Source: Bacteroidia bacterium (GTDB taxonomy: Bacteria > Bacteroidota > Bacteroidia > J057 > JADKCL01). Taken from it: 64,000 bases of DNA. The notes below the pieces were generated by a model. It was not told the origin of the DNA and searched no databases. It was given only the letters and a program-made list of their open reading frames with translations. Within the stretch, counting starts at the first letter, position 1; each line of letters starts with the position of its first letter. Position numbers and translations under genes: made by a program. Positions 1 to 8,298 of this stretch are shown here, one piece after another. The stretch lies in NCBI GenBank assembly GCA_020635905.1, contig JACJYV010000001.1:124001-188000 (forward strand), read 5' to 3'.

Positions 1-560
1 CTCTTCCCTGAGGGAAAAGAGGTACCTGAGGCTTGGAAATTCAGGCACCGGGGTCCCCTCTTTGCCAGCCCAACTCACCCGTCCCAGGGGGCGACCTCTC
101 TTCCCTGAGGGAAAAGAGGTACCTGAGGCTTGGAAATTCAGGCACCGGGGTCCCCTCTTTGCCAGCCCAACTCACCCGTCCCAGGGGGCGACCTCTCTTC
201 CCTGAGGGAAAAGAGGTACCTGAGGCTTGGAAATTCAGGCACCGGGGTCCCCTCTTTGCCAGCCCAACTCACCCGTCCCAGGGGGCGACCTCTCTTCCCT
301 GAGGGAAAAGAGGTACCTGAGGCTTGGAAATTCAGGCACCGGGGTCCCCTCTTTGCCAGCCCAACTCTCCCGCCCCAGGGGGCGACCTCTCTTCCCTGAG
401 GGAAAAGAGGTACCTGAGGCTTGGAAATTCAGGCACCGGGGTCCCCTCTTTGCCAGCCCAACTCACCCGTCCCAGGGGGCGACCTCTCTTCCCTGAGGGA
501 AAAGAGGTACCTGAGGCTTGGAAATTCAGGTGCCGGGTCCCCGCTTTGCCGCCAGGGAGA
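1..560. repeat. 97-bp tandem repeat array, about 5.7 copies, continuing past the left edge
   Basis: The same 97-bp unit recurs head to tail: the phrase ttggaaattcaggcaccg begins at 33, 130, 227, 324 and 421, and a diverged copy begins at 518. Copies are almost identical, with differences mainly in an actcacccgtcc/actctcccgccc segment. Each unit carries a hairpin (CTCTT-CCC-TGA-GGG-AA-AAGAG). Because 97 is not a multiple of 3, the open frames running through it are repeat artefacts and not genes. The array is cut by the window start, so its full length is unknown. There are no unique spacers between copies, so it is not a CRISPR. Confidence 0.95.
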
Positions 561-781
561 GAGGGGAAAGCGAAGCTGGGGTGAGTTTAATTCTCCCCGG
601 GCCGCGCCCGGGCAAGCCAGCCCAGCTCTCCCGCCCTCTTCACAAAAACTTAACTTCTGGATTATCTTTCTCCCATATCTGGATTGTAGGTTTGGGCTGT
701 ATTTAAGAGAGGTAAGCGATTCGTAGTTTAGAGCAAATATGGGTTTCCATCCGGAATAAAACCTGGCTTCGCGCCCTTGCA
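561..781. other. Gap between tandem array and transporter gene
   Basis: Contains a GC-rich stretch with the last degenerate part of the array, then AT-richer sequence that should hold the promoter of the Na/Pi cotransporter. An agagg motif at about 707-712 lies a few bases before an in-frame ATT at 719, and the transporter reading frame is open from 716 onwards. No separate gene is seen. Confidence 0.4.
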
Positions 782-1903
782 TTGGGCCTGAGCCTGTTTA
801 CCTTTTTGCTTTCCCTCAAAATGATGGGCGGCAGCCTTTTTCTCTTCGGCGATGAGACGGCCCGTACCCTGATCGAAACCACGGCCAACCCCTTTATGGC
901 CCTTTTTCTGGGTCTGCTGGCCACTGCGATCCTGCAAAGTTCGTCGGCCACCACCACCATGATCGTGAACCTGGTCACAGCGGGCATGGTGATCTCCGAT
1001 CCCGAGGCCACTATCTCGGCGGCGGTGCCGCTCATTCTGGGCGCCAACATTGGCACCACCATCACCAGTTCGATTGCCTCCCTGGGGCACATTACCAGCA
1101 AAAGCGAGTTCAGGAATGCAGTGGCCGGATCCACCATCCACGATTTCTTCAACATCATTTCGGTATTGGTTATTTTTCCGCTCGAAATCCTGTTTGGGGT
1201 GCTGAGCAAGCCCGCCCTCTACTTTGCCAATTTACTGCCCTTTGGGCAGGAGGGGGAAATCAGTCTCAACGTGCTCGACCATACCATCCGTCCCATTTCC
1301 GACGCCATACTGCACGGGTTGCTCTCCCTGGTCGGGACCGAATCCAAGGTGCTGCCTGTGCTGGCTTTTGTGTTTTCCCTGGGCTTGCTTTTCCTCTCCC
1401 TGCGCTCCCTGGCCGGATTTTTCAAAGTGTGGGTGCGGGGCAAAACCCAGCAAACCCTCGACCGGGCCATTTTTGGGCGCCCGTGGAAGTCGCTGATGTG
1501 GGGGGTCGGACTTACGGCCATCATCCAGTCGAGTTCGGTCATGACCTCCCTGATCGTGCCCATGGTGGCCACGGGCAAAGTGACCCTCAAAAAAGCTTTT
1601 CCTTTTGTGATGGGAGCCAATATTGGCACCACCACCACGGCGCTAATCGCCTCCATGGTGGCCGTGGGCGGACACCCTACGGCGGGTATTGCAGTGGCAT
1701 TGTGTCACCTGCTTTTCAATGTGTACGGGGTGCTGCTCCTCTTTCCCGTTCGCAAAATCCGGGCCTTTCCCGTCTGGCTGGCCAATAAACTGGGAGATGC
1801 CACCCTCAACAACCGCATCGTGGGAGTGATCTACATTGTGGTGGTCTTTTTCCTGGTTCCTTTCATTATGATCCTGCTGAGCGGAGGTTTCAGGGGATTG
1901 TGA
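782..1903 (+). CDS. Na/Pi cotransporter family protein (NptA/PNaS type)
   Basis: Predicted inner-membrane sodium-dependent phosphate symporter. The family hallmark is an inverted duplication, each half carrying a QSSS motif and a GANIGTT motif. Here QSSSATT lies at about residue 52 and GANIGTT at about 87; the second half has QSSSVMT at about 249 and GANIGTT at about 278. The remainder is strongly hydrophobic. The PhoU-like cytosolic tail found in many homologues is absent, so this is a short, transporter-only form. The start is uncertain: TTG at 782 opens inside the first hydrophobic segment, the frame continues upstream to 716 without an ATG, and an ATT/ATA start or a sequencing difference is possible. 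It is monocistronic, followed by hairpin repeats. Confidence 0.88.
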   Translation: MGLSLFTFLLSLKMMGGSLFLFGDETARTLIETTANPFMALFLGLLATAILQSSSATTTMIVNLVTAGMVISDPEATISAAVPLILGANIGTTITSSIASLGHITSKSEFRNAVAGSTIHDFFNIISVLVIFPLEILFGVLSKPALYFANLLPFGQEGEISLNVLDHTIRPISDAILHGLLSLVGTESKVLPVLAFVFSLGLLFLSLRSLAGFFKVWVRGKTQQTLDRAIFGRPWKSLMWGVGLTAIIQSSSVMTSLIVPMVATGKVTLKKAFPFVMGANIGTTTTALIASMVAVGGHPTAGIAVALCHLLFNVYGVLLLFPVRKIRAFPVWLANKLGDATLNNRIVGVIYIVVVFFLVPFIMILLSGGFRGL

Positions 1904-1958
1904 GGTGAACTCACCCGGTCCCGGCAAGCCAAAACCTGCGTTCATTGTTCATTGATTA

Positions 1959-1978
1959 GGGTGGGTTAAAACCCACCC
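1959..1978. repeat. Palindromic REP-like element, copy 1
   Basis: Perfect 9-bp stem GGGTGGGTT / AACCCACCC with an AA loop. Nearly the same core (gggttaaaaccca) recurs at 2031-2052 and at about 62800-62823, all between genes. It may act as a terminator for the transporter or be a dispersed REP-type repeat; the recurrence favours a repeat family. Confidence 0.7.
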
Positions 1979-2030
1979 CTATGGATTGATTCATTAATCC
2001 GGAATGGTCATAGCAAGGGTTATTTTAGAA

Positions 2031-2052
2031 TTGGCGGGTTAAAACCCACCAA
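2031..2052. repeat. Palindromic REP-like element, copy 2
   Basis: Stem TTGGCGGGTT / AACCCACCAA with one mismatch and an AA loop, followed by a short T run. Same core as the elements at 1959-1978 and about 62800-62823. Confidence 0.65.
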
Positions 2053-2205
2053 TTTTTCAATGTCTATTGTTCATTGCCTTTTTCCCAACAACCTCTGTGC
2101 CCTCCCCCGTCTCGTGCCCACCCCTGCGGAAAACAAAAATCTCTGTGATCTCCGTGGTTTTCCCAAACCAACACAACAGCCCAAATTGCTCATTATCCTC
2201 TGATA

Positions 2206-2214
2206 ATTGCTAAT
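2206..2214. repeat. Left target-site duplication of the IS element (attgctaat)
   Basis: The nine bases attgctaat directly before the left inverted repeat are repeated exactly at 3657-3665 directly after the right inverted repeat. Nine to thirteen bp is the usual duplication length for IS4-family elements. Confidence 0.9.
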
Positions 2215-2281
2215 CACTGGCGTCCGGGGAAAACTAGATAATTCAAATTTAGAAATACCCATAGGGTTTTCATAAAAAATC

Positions 2282-2309
2282 AAAGGCGAAGAAAAATCTC
2301 CGCCTTTTT
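2282..2309 (+). terminator. Hairpin and T-run inside the left end of the IS
   Basis: AAAGGCG (2282-2288) pairs with CGCCTTT (2301-2307), followed by a T run. It lies between the left end and the transposase start. Such structures commonly shield transposase genes from read-through transcription from outside. Confidence 0.6.
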
Positions 2310-2346
2310 CTACTATTTTGTGAGTTACGAGGCTTACAAAAATAGC

Positions 2347-3564
2347 ATGGGCAAAGATAATAATTTTACCGGACAGCCATTAATCAAACAAATATTAAGT
2401 CTTATTCCCCGGGTGAGGGTTGATAGCATTGCTCAAGAGCACCAATCAGACCGATATTATAAGAAGTTCAAGACTTTTGAACACGTGGTTACCATGCTTT
2501 ACGCCGTTATGAGTGGTTCAGAGAACCTTCGGGCGGTGGTTTTGGGTTTTCTGGCGTCCGAAAAGCGGCTTTATCATTTAGGCATGAGGTATTTTCCCAA
2601 ACGGAGCACTATTTCAGATGCCAATCGTGACCGGAATAGTGATGTATTTGCCAGCTTATATTCCTGGCTTCATCAGAAATACTCAAAGCTTTTACCGGAC
2701 AGCCGTAATCGGTTTGATGTCCTTGAGCGCTTGAAAATCATTGATTCAACTACCATTACCCTCTTCAAAGAAATCCTGAAAGCGGCTGGTCGTAACCCCG
2801 CAGATGGGAAAAGAAAAGGAGGAATCAAGGCCCACACGGTGATTAACTCTGCTGATGGTTTGCCTGGATTTGTTTGTTTTTCTGCCTCAGCCCGCCAGGA
2901 CAGGCCCTTTCTCAAGGAAATGAATTTCGAAAAAGGAGATATTCTTGTCTTTGATAAAGCCTATAATGATTATGCAATGTTCTCGGATTGGACCCAGGAA
3001 GAGATTTTCTTTTGTACCCGGCAAAAAGATGATGCACGCTACGAGGTAGTGAAAAACATCCCCATCCCAAAGGATTCTGACCCCAGAATTAAATCAGATC
3101 AACAAATCCGGGTAAAGGTTCCCAATTCAGAAAAAACGGTTTTGCTCCGCAGAATTGAATTTAAAGACAAGGAAAACGACAGTGATTTGGTGTTTTTGAC
3201 CAATATCTTCTTTCTCAATGCAGATAAAATTGCTCAAATCTACAAGCGTCGTTGGCAGATTGAACTGGTTTTCAAAAGGCTTAAGCAAAATTTCCCCCTT
3301 CAATACTTCCTGGGAGACAATGTCAATGCAATTGAAATCCAAATCTGGTGCTGCCTGATTGCACACCTGCTTTACCGGGTAATCCTGAACCAGACCAAAC
3401 GCAAATGGGCCTTCTCAAACTTCTGTGATACGATCAGGCAACATCTTTTTACCTATACTGATCTGGCCGCATTCCTCACAGACCCGGAAAAAATCCTGCG
3501 CCAGCAGATCAGAGAACAGTTAAATAAACAAGACTCCAGTCAACTTGCATTATTTCCTCCATGA
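2347..3564 (+). CDS. IS4 family transposase (DDE, DUF4372 N-terminal domain)
   Basis: Cut-and-paste DDE transposase of the IS above, about 405 residues, full length. Candidate catalytic residues are D133 (in IDSTT), D203 (in LVFDKAY) and E306 in YKRRWQIE. The last belongs to the IS4 signature Y-(2)-R-(3)-E-(6)-K, which is matched exactly. The N-terminal 80 residues look like the DUF4372 DNA-binding region. ATG at 2347 (MGKDNNFTGQ) is preferred because related proteins start just before such a motif; a GTG at 2320 would add nine residues. There are no frameshifts or stops. Confidence 0.93.
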   Translation: MGKDNNFTGQPLIKQILSLIPRVRVDSIAQEHQSDRYYKKFKTFEHVVTMLYAVMSGSENLRAVVLGFLASEKRLYHLGMRYFPKRSTISDANRDRNSDVFASLYSWLHQKYSKLLPDSRNRFDVLERLKIIDSTTITLFKEILKAAGRNPADGKRKGGIKAHTVINSADGLPGFVCFSASARQDRPFLKEMNFEKGDILVFDKAYNDYAMFSDWTQEEIFFCTRQKDDARYEVVKNIPIPKDSDPRIKSDQQIRVKVPNSEKTVLLRRIEFKDKENDSDLVFLTNIFFLNADKIAQIYKRRWQIELVFKRLKQNFPLQYFLGDNVNAIEIQIWCCLIAHLLYRVILNQTKRKWAFSNFCDTIRQHLFTYTDLAAFLTDPEKILRQQIREQLNKQDSSQLALFPP

Positions 3565-3656
3565 GGGGTGGCAAATTGAAAGCCCGAAAAAAATGCCGTT
3601 TTAAGGATGGATTTAAATGTTTTGATGGAGGGTCATGATTTAACCGGACGGCAATG

Positions 3657-3665
3657 ATTGCTAAT
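3657..3665. repeat. Right target-site duplication of the IS element (attgctaat)
   Basis: Exact copy of the nine bases at 2206-2214, directly abutting the right IS end. Confidence 0.9.
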
Positions 3666-3672
3666 TGACATT

Positions 3673-5130
3673 TCAATAATAATAAGAATAATACCCCTTC
3701 CGTCCATCCTTATTCAAGCCCTGCAACACCACTCTGCCGCGGGTATTCTCCATGGCCTGCACGGCCTGTTCGGCGGTTTCGATCTTGTTATTATTGATCT
3801 GCATGAGAATAAATCCCTCCTGCACCCCGATCTGCTGGGCGATGCCGGTGCGGATATTGCCAATCTTCACCCCGTAATTGACCTTGTAAAGCTCTTTTTC
3901 AAGCTTGGATATTTCCTCGAATTCAGCCCCGAGTTTTTGGGAATAAAGGGAATTCTTCTCCAGAATATCCGTAGTGCCCTCTTCGTTGACCAGCAGGATT
4001 TCCTTTTCCAGGGTTTTATCGCCCCGTTGCACCTCCAGTTTCACCTTGTCGCCGGGGGAATGGTAGCTCAGAATCTCCTCAAAAGTGGATTTGGTTACAA
4101 TGGGTTGACCGTCGATGCTGCGGATGATGTCGGTGCGCTTCAGACCTGCGTCCTGGGCCGGTCCCTCCTCGTGCACGAAAGTCAGCACCACGCCTTCCGG
4201 GTTTTGCGAACCCAGTTCGGTGGCGGTTTCGTAGTCCAGATCGCTGATCTCGGCCCCGATGAAGACCTTTTGCACCTTGCCAAAATGAATCAGGTCGTTG
4301 GCGATTTTGGAAACCACATCCACGGGAACGGCAAATCCATAGCCCGCATAAGAACCCGTACGGGAAATAATGGCCGTATTGATGCCCACCAGTTCGCCCC
4401 GGGTATTGATCAGGGCCCCGCCGCTGTTGCCGGGATTGATGGCCGCGTCGGTCTGGATAAAGGATTCCATGGGGAATTGTTCCTGCAAAATGCCCAGATC
4501 GCGTCCCTTGGCCGATACAATGCCTGCGGTCACGGTGGAGTTGAGGTTAAATGGATTGCCTACCGCCAGCACCCACTCCCCTACTTTCAGGTTGCGTGAG
4601 CTGCCAGTTTTGATGGCGGGGAAATCGCCTCCTTCAATTTTCAAAACTGCCAGGTCCGTGGACGGGTCCGTGCCAATCAGTTTGGCAGAATAGGGTTTTT
4701 TGCGGTAAATGACCTCAATCTGGTTGGCTTTTTCGATTACGTGGTTATTGGTGATGATGTAGCCGTCGGGGGTAAAAATGACGCCCGAACCCGAATTGAT
4801 CACCTGCTGGGTGCCGCCTCCCCCGAAAAACACATCCATCCAGCTGACGCTGCGCTGGGCTTCGCGGATGGTTTTGATGTACACCACCGAGTTGGTGCTC
4901 AGTTCTGAGGCCGAGACAAAATCCTCGTTGAGCTTTTCGGTAATCTGGTCGGTGGAAATGGAAGCGGTAGAAAATCCCGGATGGGAAACGGAAGAAAAGG
5001 AAGCCGGGGTTGCAAATTGCTGGTTTTCAGCAGCCTGATTTTGACCGGGGGAATTCACCCACCAAAATCCTGCTGAACCAATTACGCCGCCCAACAGTCC
5101 AAAAATCAAGGGTAAAACTGTCTTTTTCAT
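3673..5130 (-). CDS. degP: Do-family (DegP/HtrA) periplasmic serine protease
   Basis: Envelope protease/chaperone that degrades or refolds damaged proteins. From ATG at 5130 the protein has 485 residues: an N-terminal hydrophobic anchor or signal (KKTVLPLIFGLLGGVIG), then a trypsin-like domain with triad H130 (NNHV), D159 (STDLAVL) and S236 (GNSGGAL), followed by two PDZ domains at about 290-380 and 400-480. The frame extends upstream to 5253, but that part is not family-like and this ATG precedes the signal segment, so 5130 is chosen. The C-terminus ends in a tyrosine-rich GYYSYYY. An IS sits 16 bp beyond its stop and may have displaced its terminator. Confidence 0.95.
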   Translation of the reverse strand: MKKTVLPLIFGLLGGVIGSAGFWWVNSPGQNQAAENQQFATPASFSSVSHPGFSTASISTDQITEKLNEDFVSASELSTNSVVYIKTIREAQRSVSWMDVFFGGGGTQQVINSGSGVIFTPDGYIITNNHVIEKANQIEVIYRKKPYSAKLIGTDPSTDLAVLKIEGGDFPAIKTGSSRNLKVGEWVLAVGNPFNLNSTVTAGIVSAKGRDLGILQEQFPMESFIQTDAAINPGNSGGALINTRGELVGINTAIISRTGSYAGYGFAVPVDVVSKIANDLIHFGKVQKVFIGAEISDLDYETATELGSQNPEGVVLTFVHEEGPAQDAGLKRTDIIRSIDGQPIVTKSTFEEILSYHSPGDKVKLEVQRGDKTLEKEILLVNEEGTTDILEKNSLYSQKLGAEFEEISKLEKELYKVNYGVKIGNIRTGIAQQIGVQEGFILMQINNNKIETAEQAVQAMENTRGRVVLQGLNKDGRKGYYSYYY

Positions 5131-5296
5131 GGTTTTTGCATCGTTTTGGGTTGTTAAATACGAAATAAGGTGGGTTTTGTTATGTTTTTGGGGGGAAGTA
5201 TCGCAAAGTGCGCCAAGTTTTTTGGGCCCGCGTTTCGTTGGTCGTGGTGGCAAAGTTCGCTAAGCTGGACGGTTTATTGGGGTTTGGCTTTGGGGT

Positions 5297-5361
5297 CTTT
5301 GCTCCCTTCAACCCACGAAACGCGGAAAACAACTCCTTTGCGACCTCTGCGTGACCCAAAA
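5297..5361. repeat. 65-bp direct repeat, copy 1
   Basis: Runs from ctttgctccc to gcgtgacccaaaa and is nearly identical to 5393-5457, with only a few substitutions. Spacing between copy starts is 96 bp. Confidence 0.85.
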
Positions 5362-5392
5362 CCATAACGTATCTCGAGCATTCCCCTGCGAC

Positions 5393-5457
5393 CTTTGCTC
5401 CCTCCAACCCACGAAACGCGGGAAACAACTCCTTTGCGCCCTCTGCGTGACCCAAAA
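5393..5457. repeat. 65-bp direct repeat, copy 2
   Basis: Second copy of the 65-bp unit at 5297-5361. Confidence 0.85.
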
Positions 5458-5607
5458 TAGACTCTCCAATCACCAATTTTGCAGCCCCAAACCCGCCGTT
5501 CGTTGAAAAATCTGTGGATTTGGTAGAACATATTCTTTGCAAAACACCGCTGCCCATTTCTTTGTGGACGTTAAACAACATTTCACAACTCAAAAACATT
5601 GATCAAA

Positions 5608-6306
5608 ATGAAAAATTCAAGCAAACTCTCCCTGTACCTCATCGCCATGCTGGCTGGTTTTTTCTTTACCTCCTGCAACCGCGATGGTGAGGTCATTTCC
5701 GAGGATGAAGCGGCCGACGTGATCGAATATGCACTCAGCGCGGACGCAGCAGGCTTTTCCAGCCAGGCCGAGGAAAGCGCCAAAATGGCGGAAACCTACC
5801 TGGCCGACTGCGGTCTGACCGGGGATTCGACCCTTACCTTCAGCAGCAATACAGGCGCCCTGATCGATTACGACTATTCCTTTACCTGGAACTGGGAACT
5901 GCACTGCAATGGATTGGTTCCCAATCAGTTTGACCTCGATTACACCTCCACTGGCACCTATAATGCGGCCCGCATGTCGTCGGACGACCAGGGCACAGCC
6001 TCCTTCGTGCTCTCCAACCTGACCGGCCAGGGCGACTACACCCTGAATGGCAACTTTGAGCGGACTGGCTCCCAGGAATCCAAAGTGCGTAACAAAAACT
6101 CCTTTACCAGCGACCTGACCGTCACCCTTACCAATGTGACCGTTTCCAAATCGACCTACGAAATCACGGGCGGAACCGGCACCCTGACCATCACGGGCTC
6201 CTCCTCAGACGGAACTGCTTTCAGCTTCACGGGCTCGGTAACCTTCCTCGGCGGACAATCTGCGACTCTGGTGCTGAACGGGCAAAGCTTTAGCGTTTCA
6301 CTTTAG
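5608..6306 (+). CDS. Predicted lipoprotein of unknown function
   Basis: 232 residues from ATG at 5608 (a TTG three codons earlier is less likely). The N-terminus is a lipoprotein signal: KLSLYLIAMLAGFFF followed by TSC at about 22-24, so the mature protein is lipid-anchored. Residues 30-70 are acidic and helical. The rest is rich in Ser, Thr, Gly and Asn with alternating polar and hydrophobic residues (for example ITGGTGTLTITGSS), which suggests beta-structure. No family was recognised. It stands alone and is followed by a bidirectional terminator. Confidence 0.75.
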   Translation: MKNSSKLSLYLIAMLAGFFFTSCNRDGEVISEDEAADVIEYALSADAAGFSSQAEESAKMAETYLADCGLTGDSTLTFSSNTGALIDYDYSFTWNWELHCNGLVPNQFDLDYTSTGTYNAARMSSDDQGTASFVLSNLTGQGDYTLNGNFERTGSQESKVRNKNSFTSDLTVTLTNVTVSKSTYEITGGTGTLTITGSSSDGTAFSFTGSVTFLGGQSATLVLNGQSFSVSL

Positions 6307-6357
6307 ATGTGAGATTTATAGATGACAGATGTTAGATAGGTGGGGATTGGGCATGAG

Positions 6358-6391
6358 AAAAAAGGCTGCGAGGATATCGTGGCCTTTTTTT
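6358..6391. terminator. Bidirectional rho-independent terminator
   Basis: AAAAAAGGC (6358-6366) pairs with GGCCTTTTTTT (6381-6391), leaving A and T runs on either side. It sits between convergent genes ending at 6306 (+) and 6411 (-), so it can serve both. Confidence 0.8.
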
Positions 6392-6410
6392 GTGGTTTGA
6401 ATCTGGCTGA

Positions 6411-6803
6411 TTATTCCTCAGGATGGAATCCTGGTTCGGGGGGTGCTTCGGGGCCTTCGCCCTCGGCGGTGCGGGTCAGGTCTTTGGAAAATTCCTTTTG
6501 CTTTTGCAGGTCGGCGAAATCATTTTCAACCGTTTCTGATTCGGCCTGGGTGGCTTCTTCCATTTCAAAAGGCTTTCCGCGGGGCGACGACTCTTTTTCC
6601 TGATTTTCTTTCAGATCAAAACCCTGAGCTTTCTCATAATCCATGAGTTCTTCTTCGTCCCTGCGCCGGGCCAAAGCAGGTGCTGAATCTGTTTCAAAAT
6701 CCAGCCTGGGAGGCTTGTGACTGGTCTGGCTGCCTTTGGGCTTTTTGGGAGCCGCAGGTTTTTGGTAGGATTTGCGTTTGGGACGAAGACGGGATTTGGC
6801 CAT
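6411..6803 (-). CDS. Small hypothetical protein, charged and probably disordered
   Basis: 130 residues. The first 35 are strongly basic with Lys, Arg and Pro (MAKSRLRPKRKS...). The remainder is acidic and rich in Glu, Asp, Gln and Pro. There is no signal peptide, membrane segment or recognised domain. The basic start followed by an acidic tail suggests nucleic-acid or ribosome contact, but that is speculation. It starts 49 bp after the stop of the DUF4157 gene on the same strand, so co-transcription is possible. Confidence 0.6.
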   Translation of the reverse strand: MAKSRLRPKRKSYQKPAAPKKPKGSQTSHKPPRLDFETDSAPALARRRDEEELMDYEKAQGFDLKENQEKESSPRGKPFEMEEATQAESETVENDFADLQKQKEFSKDLTRTAEGEGPEAPPEPGFHPEE

Positions 6804-6851
6804 GATAAAATTTTGCAGGGAAGAATTAAATTACACTTCCCCCCGCTGATT

Positions 6852-7448
6852 TCAAATTTTTCCCTCCCTCAGTTCCCGGATCAGAGGCTCATAAGGAGTG
6901 GGATCAAGAGTTCCATGCAAGACCATGTAATAATAATCGGCCACGATGTCGGCCTGTTGCTCGCGGTTGAAATCTGCTAAATTTTTGCCCGGGAGCCCTT
7001 TGGGACCGCCGTACTGGTAGCCCGTGGTGGCCTGGGCATGCAGGGCTTCGCCCAGGTATCGCATGCCCGTCAGTTTGTACTGAAGCACATGGGTCAGCTC
7101 GTGCATGAGCCATTTGAGGTCGGGATGACCAGCTTTTTGGGTGAGTACGCGGTTGAAATGAATGGTGTGGGCCACGACGAAGCCCATGCCTTTGGTGCGG
7201 TGCATCCACGCGCCCAGGGAGGCCAGACTGGAGTTTTCATCCACCCGCACCTCTTCATAGGGCAGGATTTCCCCAAACACGCGCCGGGCTTCCTCCACTT
7301 CCAGTTGGGTGAGCAGCCGGGTACCCGATTTGACTTTTTCGCCCACCACATCCCAGGCATTTCCCACTCCCACCCAGTCCAGTACCCCGGAAAAGGAACG
7401 GTTGAGGCGCAGCAGCAAGCCAGGTTTGGGTGAAGTATTTTCCATCAT
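6852..7448 (-). CDS. DUF4157-like protein with HEXXH motif
   Basis: About 198 residues. The centre holds MHELTHVLQYK, with H116-E117-H120 as a gluzincin-type zinc motif, and an acidic segment at about 165-180 (REQQADIVADYY) that could supply a further ligand. This arrangement is typical of DUF4157 proteins, often linked to extracellular contractile injection systems or toxin polyproteins. No injection-system genes are nearby and there is no signal peptide, so it may simply be a cytosolic metalloprotease-like protein. ATG at 7448 is used; a TTG two codons earlier is the only alternative. Whether it is an active protease is unknown. Confidence 0.75.
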   Translation of the reverse strand: MMENTSPKPGLLLRLNRSFSGVLDWVGVGNAWDVVGEKVKSGTRLLTQLEVEEARRVFGEILPYEEVRVDENSSLASLGAWMHRTKGMGFVVAHTIHFNRVLTQKAGHPDLKWLMHELTHVLQYKLTGMRYLGEALHAQATTGYQYGGPKGLPGKNLADFNREQQADIVADYYYMVLHGTLDPTPYEPLIRELREGKI

Positions 7449-7648
7449 TTGCAAGTTAATACCTTTGCTGAAAAGGGGTGTTTGATTGGGTTGGGGAATT
7501 TTTAAACTGCCGAATTACAATCAGGTCATTCAGAGGTGGATAAGAAAGAGAGAGGTTAACAAATGAATAATATTTCAGCAATTCATGCACGCTTTGTTTA
7601 GAAAAAGCACATATTTACTAAACCAAATTCAAAAAATTCGCGAAATAT

Positions 7649-8293
7649 ATGACCAATAACTCCATTGACAATCTGCTGGAAGGAAACAAGTCCTGGGTGC
7701 GGAATGTAACGAAGATGAGCCCTGCATTTTTTCAGGATCTCGCCAAGGGACAAACCCCTGAGTACCTGTGGATTGGCTGTTCTGACAGCCGGGTTCCGGC
7801 CACGGAAATCACCAATACCCTGCCGGGTTCTATTTTCGTGCAGCGCAACATCGCCAACATGGTAATCCATACAGATTCCAATGTACTGAGCGTGATCAAC
7901 TACGCAGTCAAAGTGCTCAAGGTCAAGCATATCATTGTATGTGGTCATTATGGATGTGGCGGGGTGCTGGCGGCCATGAGTAATAATAAATTCGGCTTTC
8001 TCGACAACTGGCTCATGCACATCAAGGACGTGTACAGGCTGCACGAGGGCGAACTGGACGGAATTGACGATCTGGAGGAGCGGGGCCGCCGTTTTGTGGA
8101 ACTGAATGTGGTGGAGCAGGTGCTCAACCTCTCACGTATTTCTTTTATACAGGAGGAATGGGAAATCGGCGAATTTCCCTATATCCATGGCCTGGTCTAC
8201 AGCCTGGAAGATGGAGTTTTGCATGATCTGGAAATCTCAGTCAACTCCAAGGACGGCCTGCACACGGTTTTTCAGTATAAGAATGTGAAGTGA
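7649..8293 (+). CDS. can: Beta-class carbonic anhydrase (paralogue 1)
   Basis: Interconverts CO2 and bicarbonate, in the cytosol. 214 residues, normal for the family. Zinc ligands and catalytic dyad are in place: C44 and the D46/R48 dyad in CSDSRVPA, then H100 and C103 in HYGCGG. No signal peptide. It is a single gene, convergent with a second carbonic anhydrase at 8953-9582; the two share the GCSDSRV, NIANMV and VCGHY blocks but are clearly diverged. A 76-bp tandem array starts only 6 bp after its stop. Confidence 0.95.
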   Translation: MTNNSIDNLLEGNKSWVRNVTKMSPAFFQDLAKGQTPEYLWIGCSDSRVPATEITNTLPGSIFVQRNIANMVIHTDSNVLSVINYAVKVLKVKHIIVCGHYGCGGVLAAMSNNKFGFLDNWLMHIKDVYRLHEGELDGIDDLEERGRRFVELNVVEQVLNLSRISFIQEEWEIGEFPYIHGLVYSLEDGVLHDLEISVNSKDGLHTVFQYKNVK

Positions 8294-8298
8294 TTTAA

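Larger units (their letters stand above)
2215..3656 (+). mobile_element. Complete IS4-family insertion sequence, 1442 bp, DUF4372 transposase group
   Basis: Both ends are visible. The left end begins CACTGGCGTCCGG and the reverse complement of the right end begins CATTGCCGTCCGG (11 of 13 matching, weaker similarity beyond). Exact 9-bp direct repeats flank it. It carries one full-length transposase gene and an inward-protecting hairpin just inside the left end. Intact ends, duplication and reading frame suggest a relatively recent and possibly still mobile copy. It landed only 16 bp beyond the stop codon of the convergent degP-like gene. Confidence 0.93.
5131..5607. other. Long intergenic region between divergent degP and lipoprotein genes
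   Basis: About 480 bp without a credible gene. It contains two 65-bp direct repeats (listed separately) and a third degenerate relative at about 5211-5275, in the 'gcaaagttcgctaagc' style of intergenic repeats. Promoters for both flanking genes should lie near its ends, but no clear consensus was picked out. The open frames here follow the repeats and have no protein-like composition. Confidence 0.6.

Noticed and set aside
33..726. Overlapping open frames of about 89-101 codons through the left-edge repeat
   Set aside because: They restart every 97 bp with the repeat, occur in several frames and have no protein-like features; the repeat is non-coding.
703..1209. 168-codon minus-strand frame
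   Set aside because: Antisense shadow of the Na/Pi cotransporter.
3658..4599. 313-codon plus-strand frame
   Set aside because: Antisense shadow of the DegP-type gene, which has the full protease triad.
6852..7448. Evidence of a contractile injection system
   Set aside because: Only one DUF4157-like gene is present; no tube, sheath or baseplate genes appear in the window.
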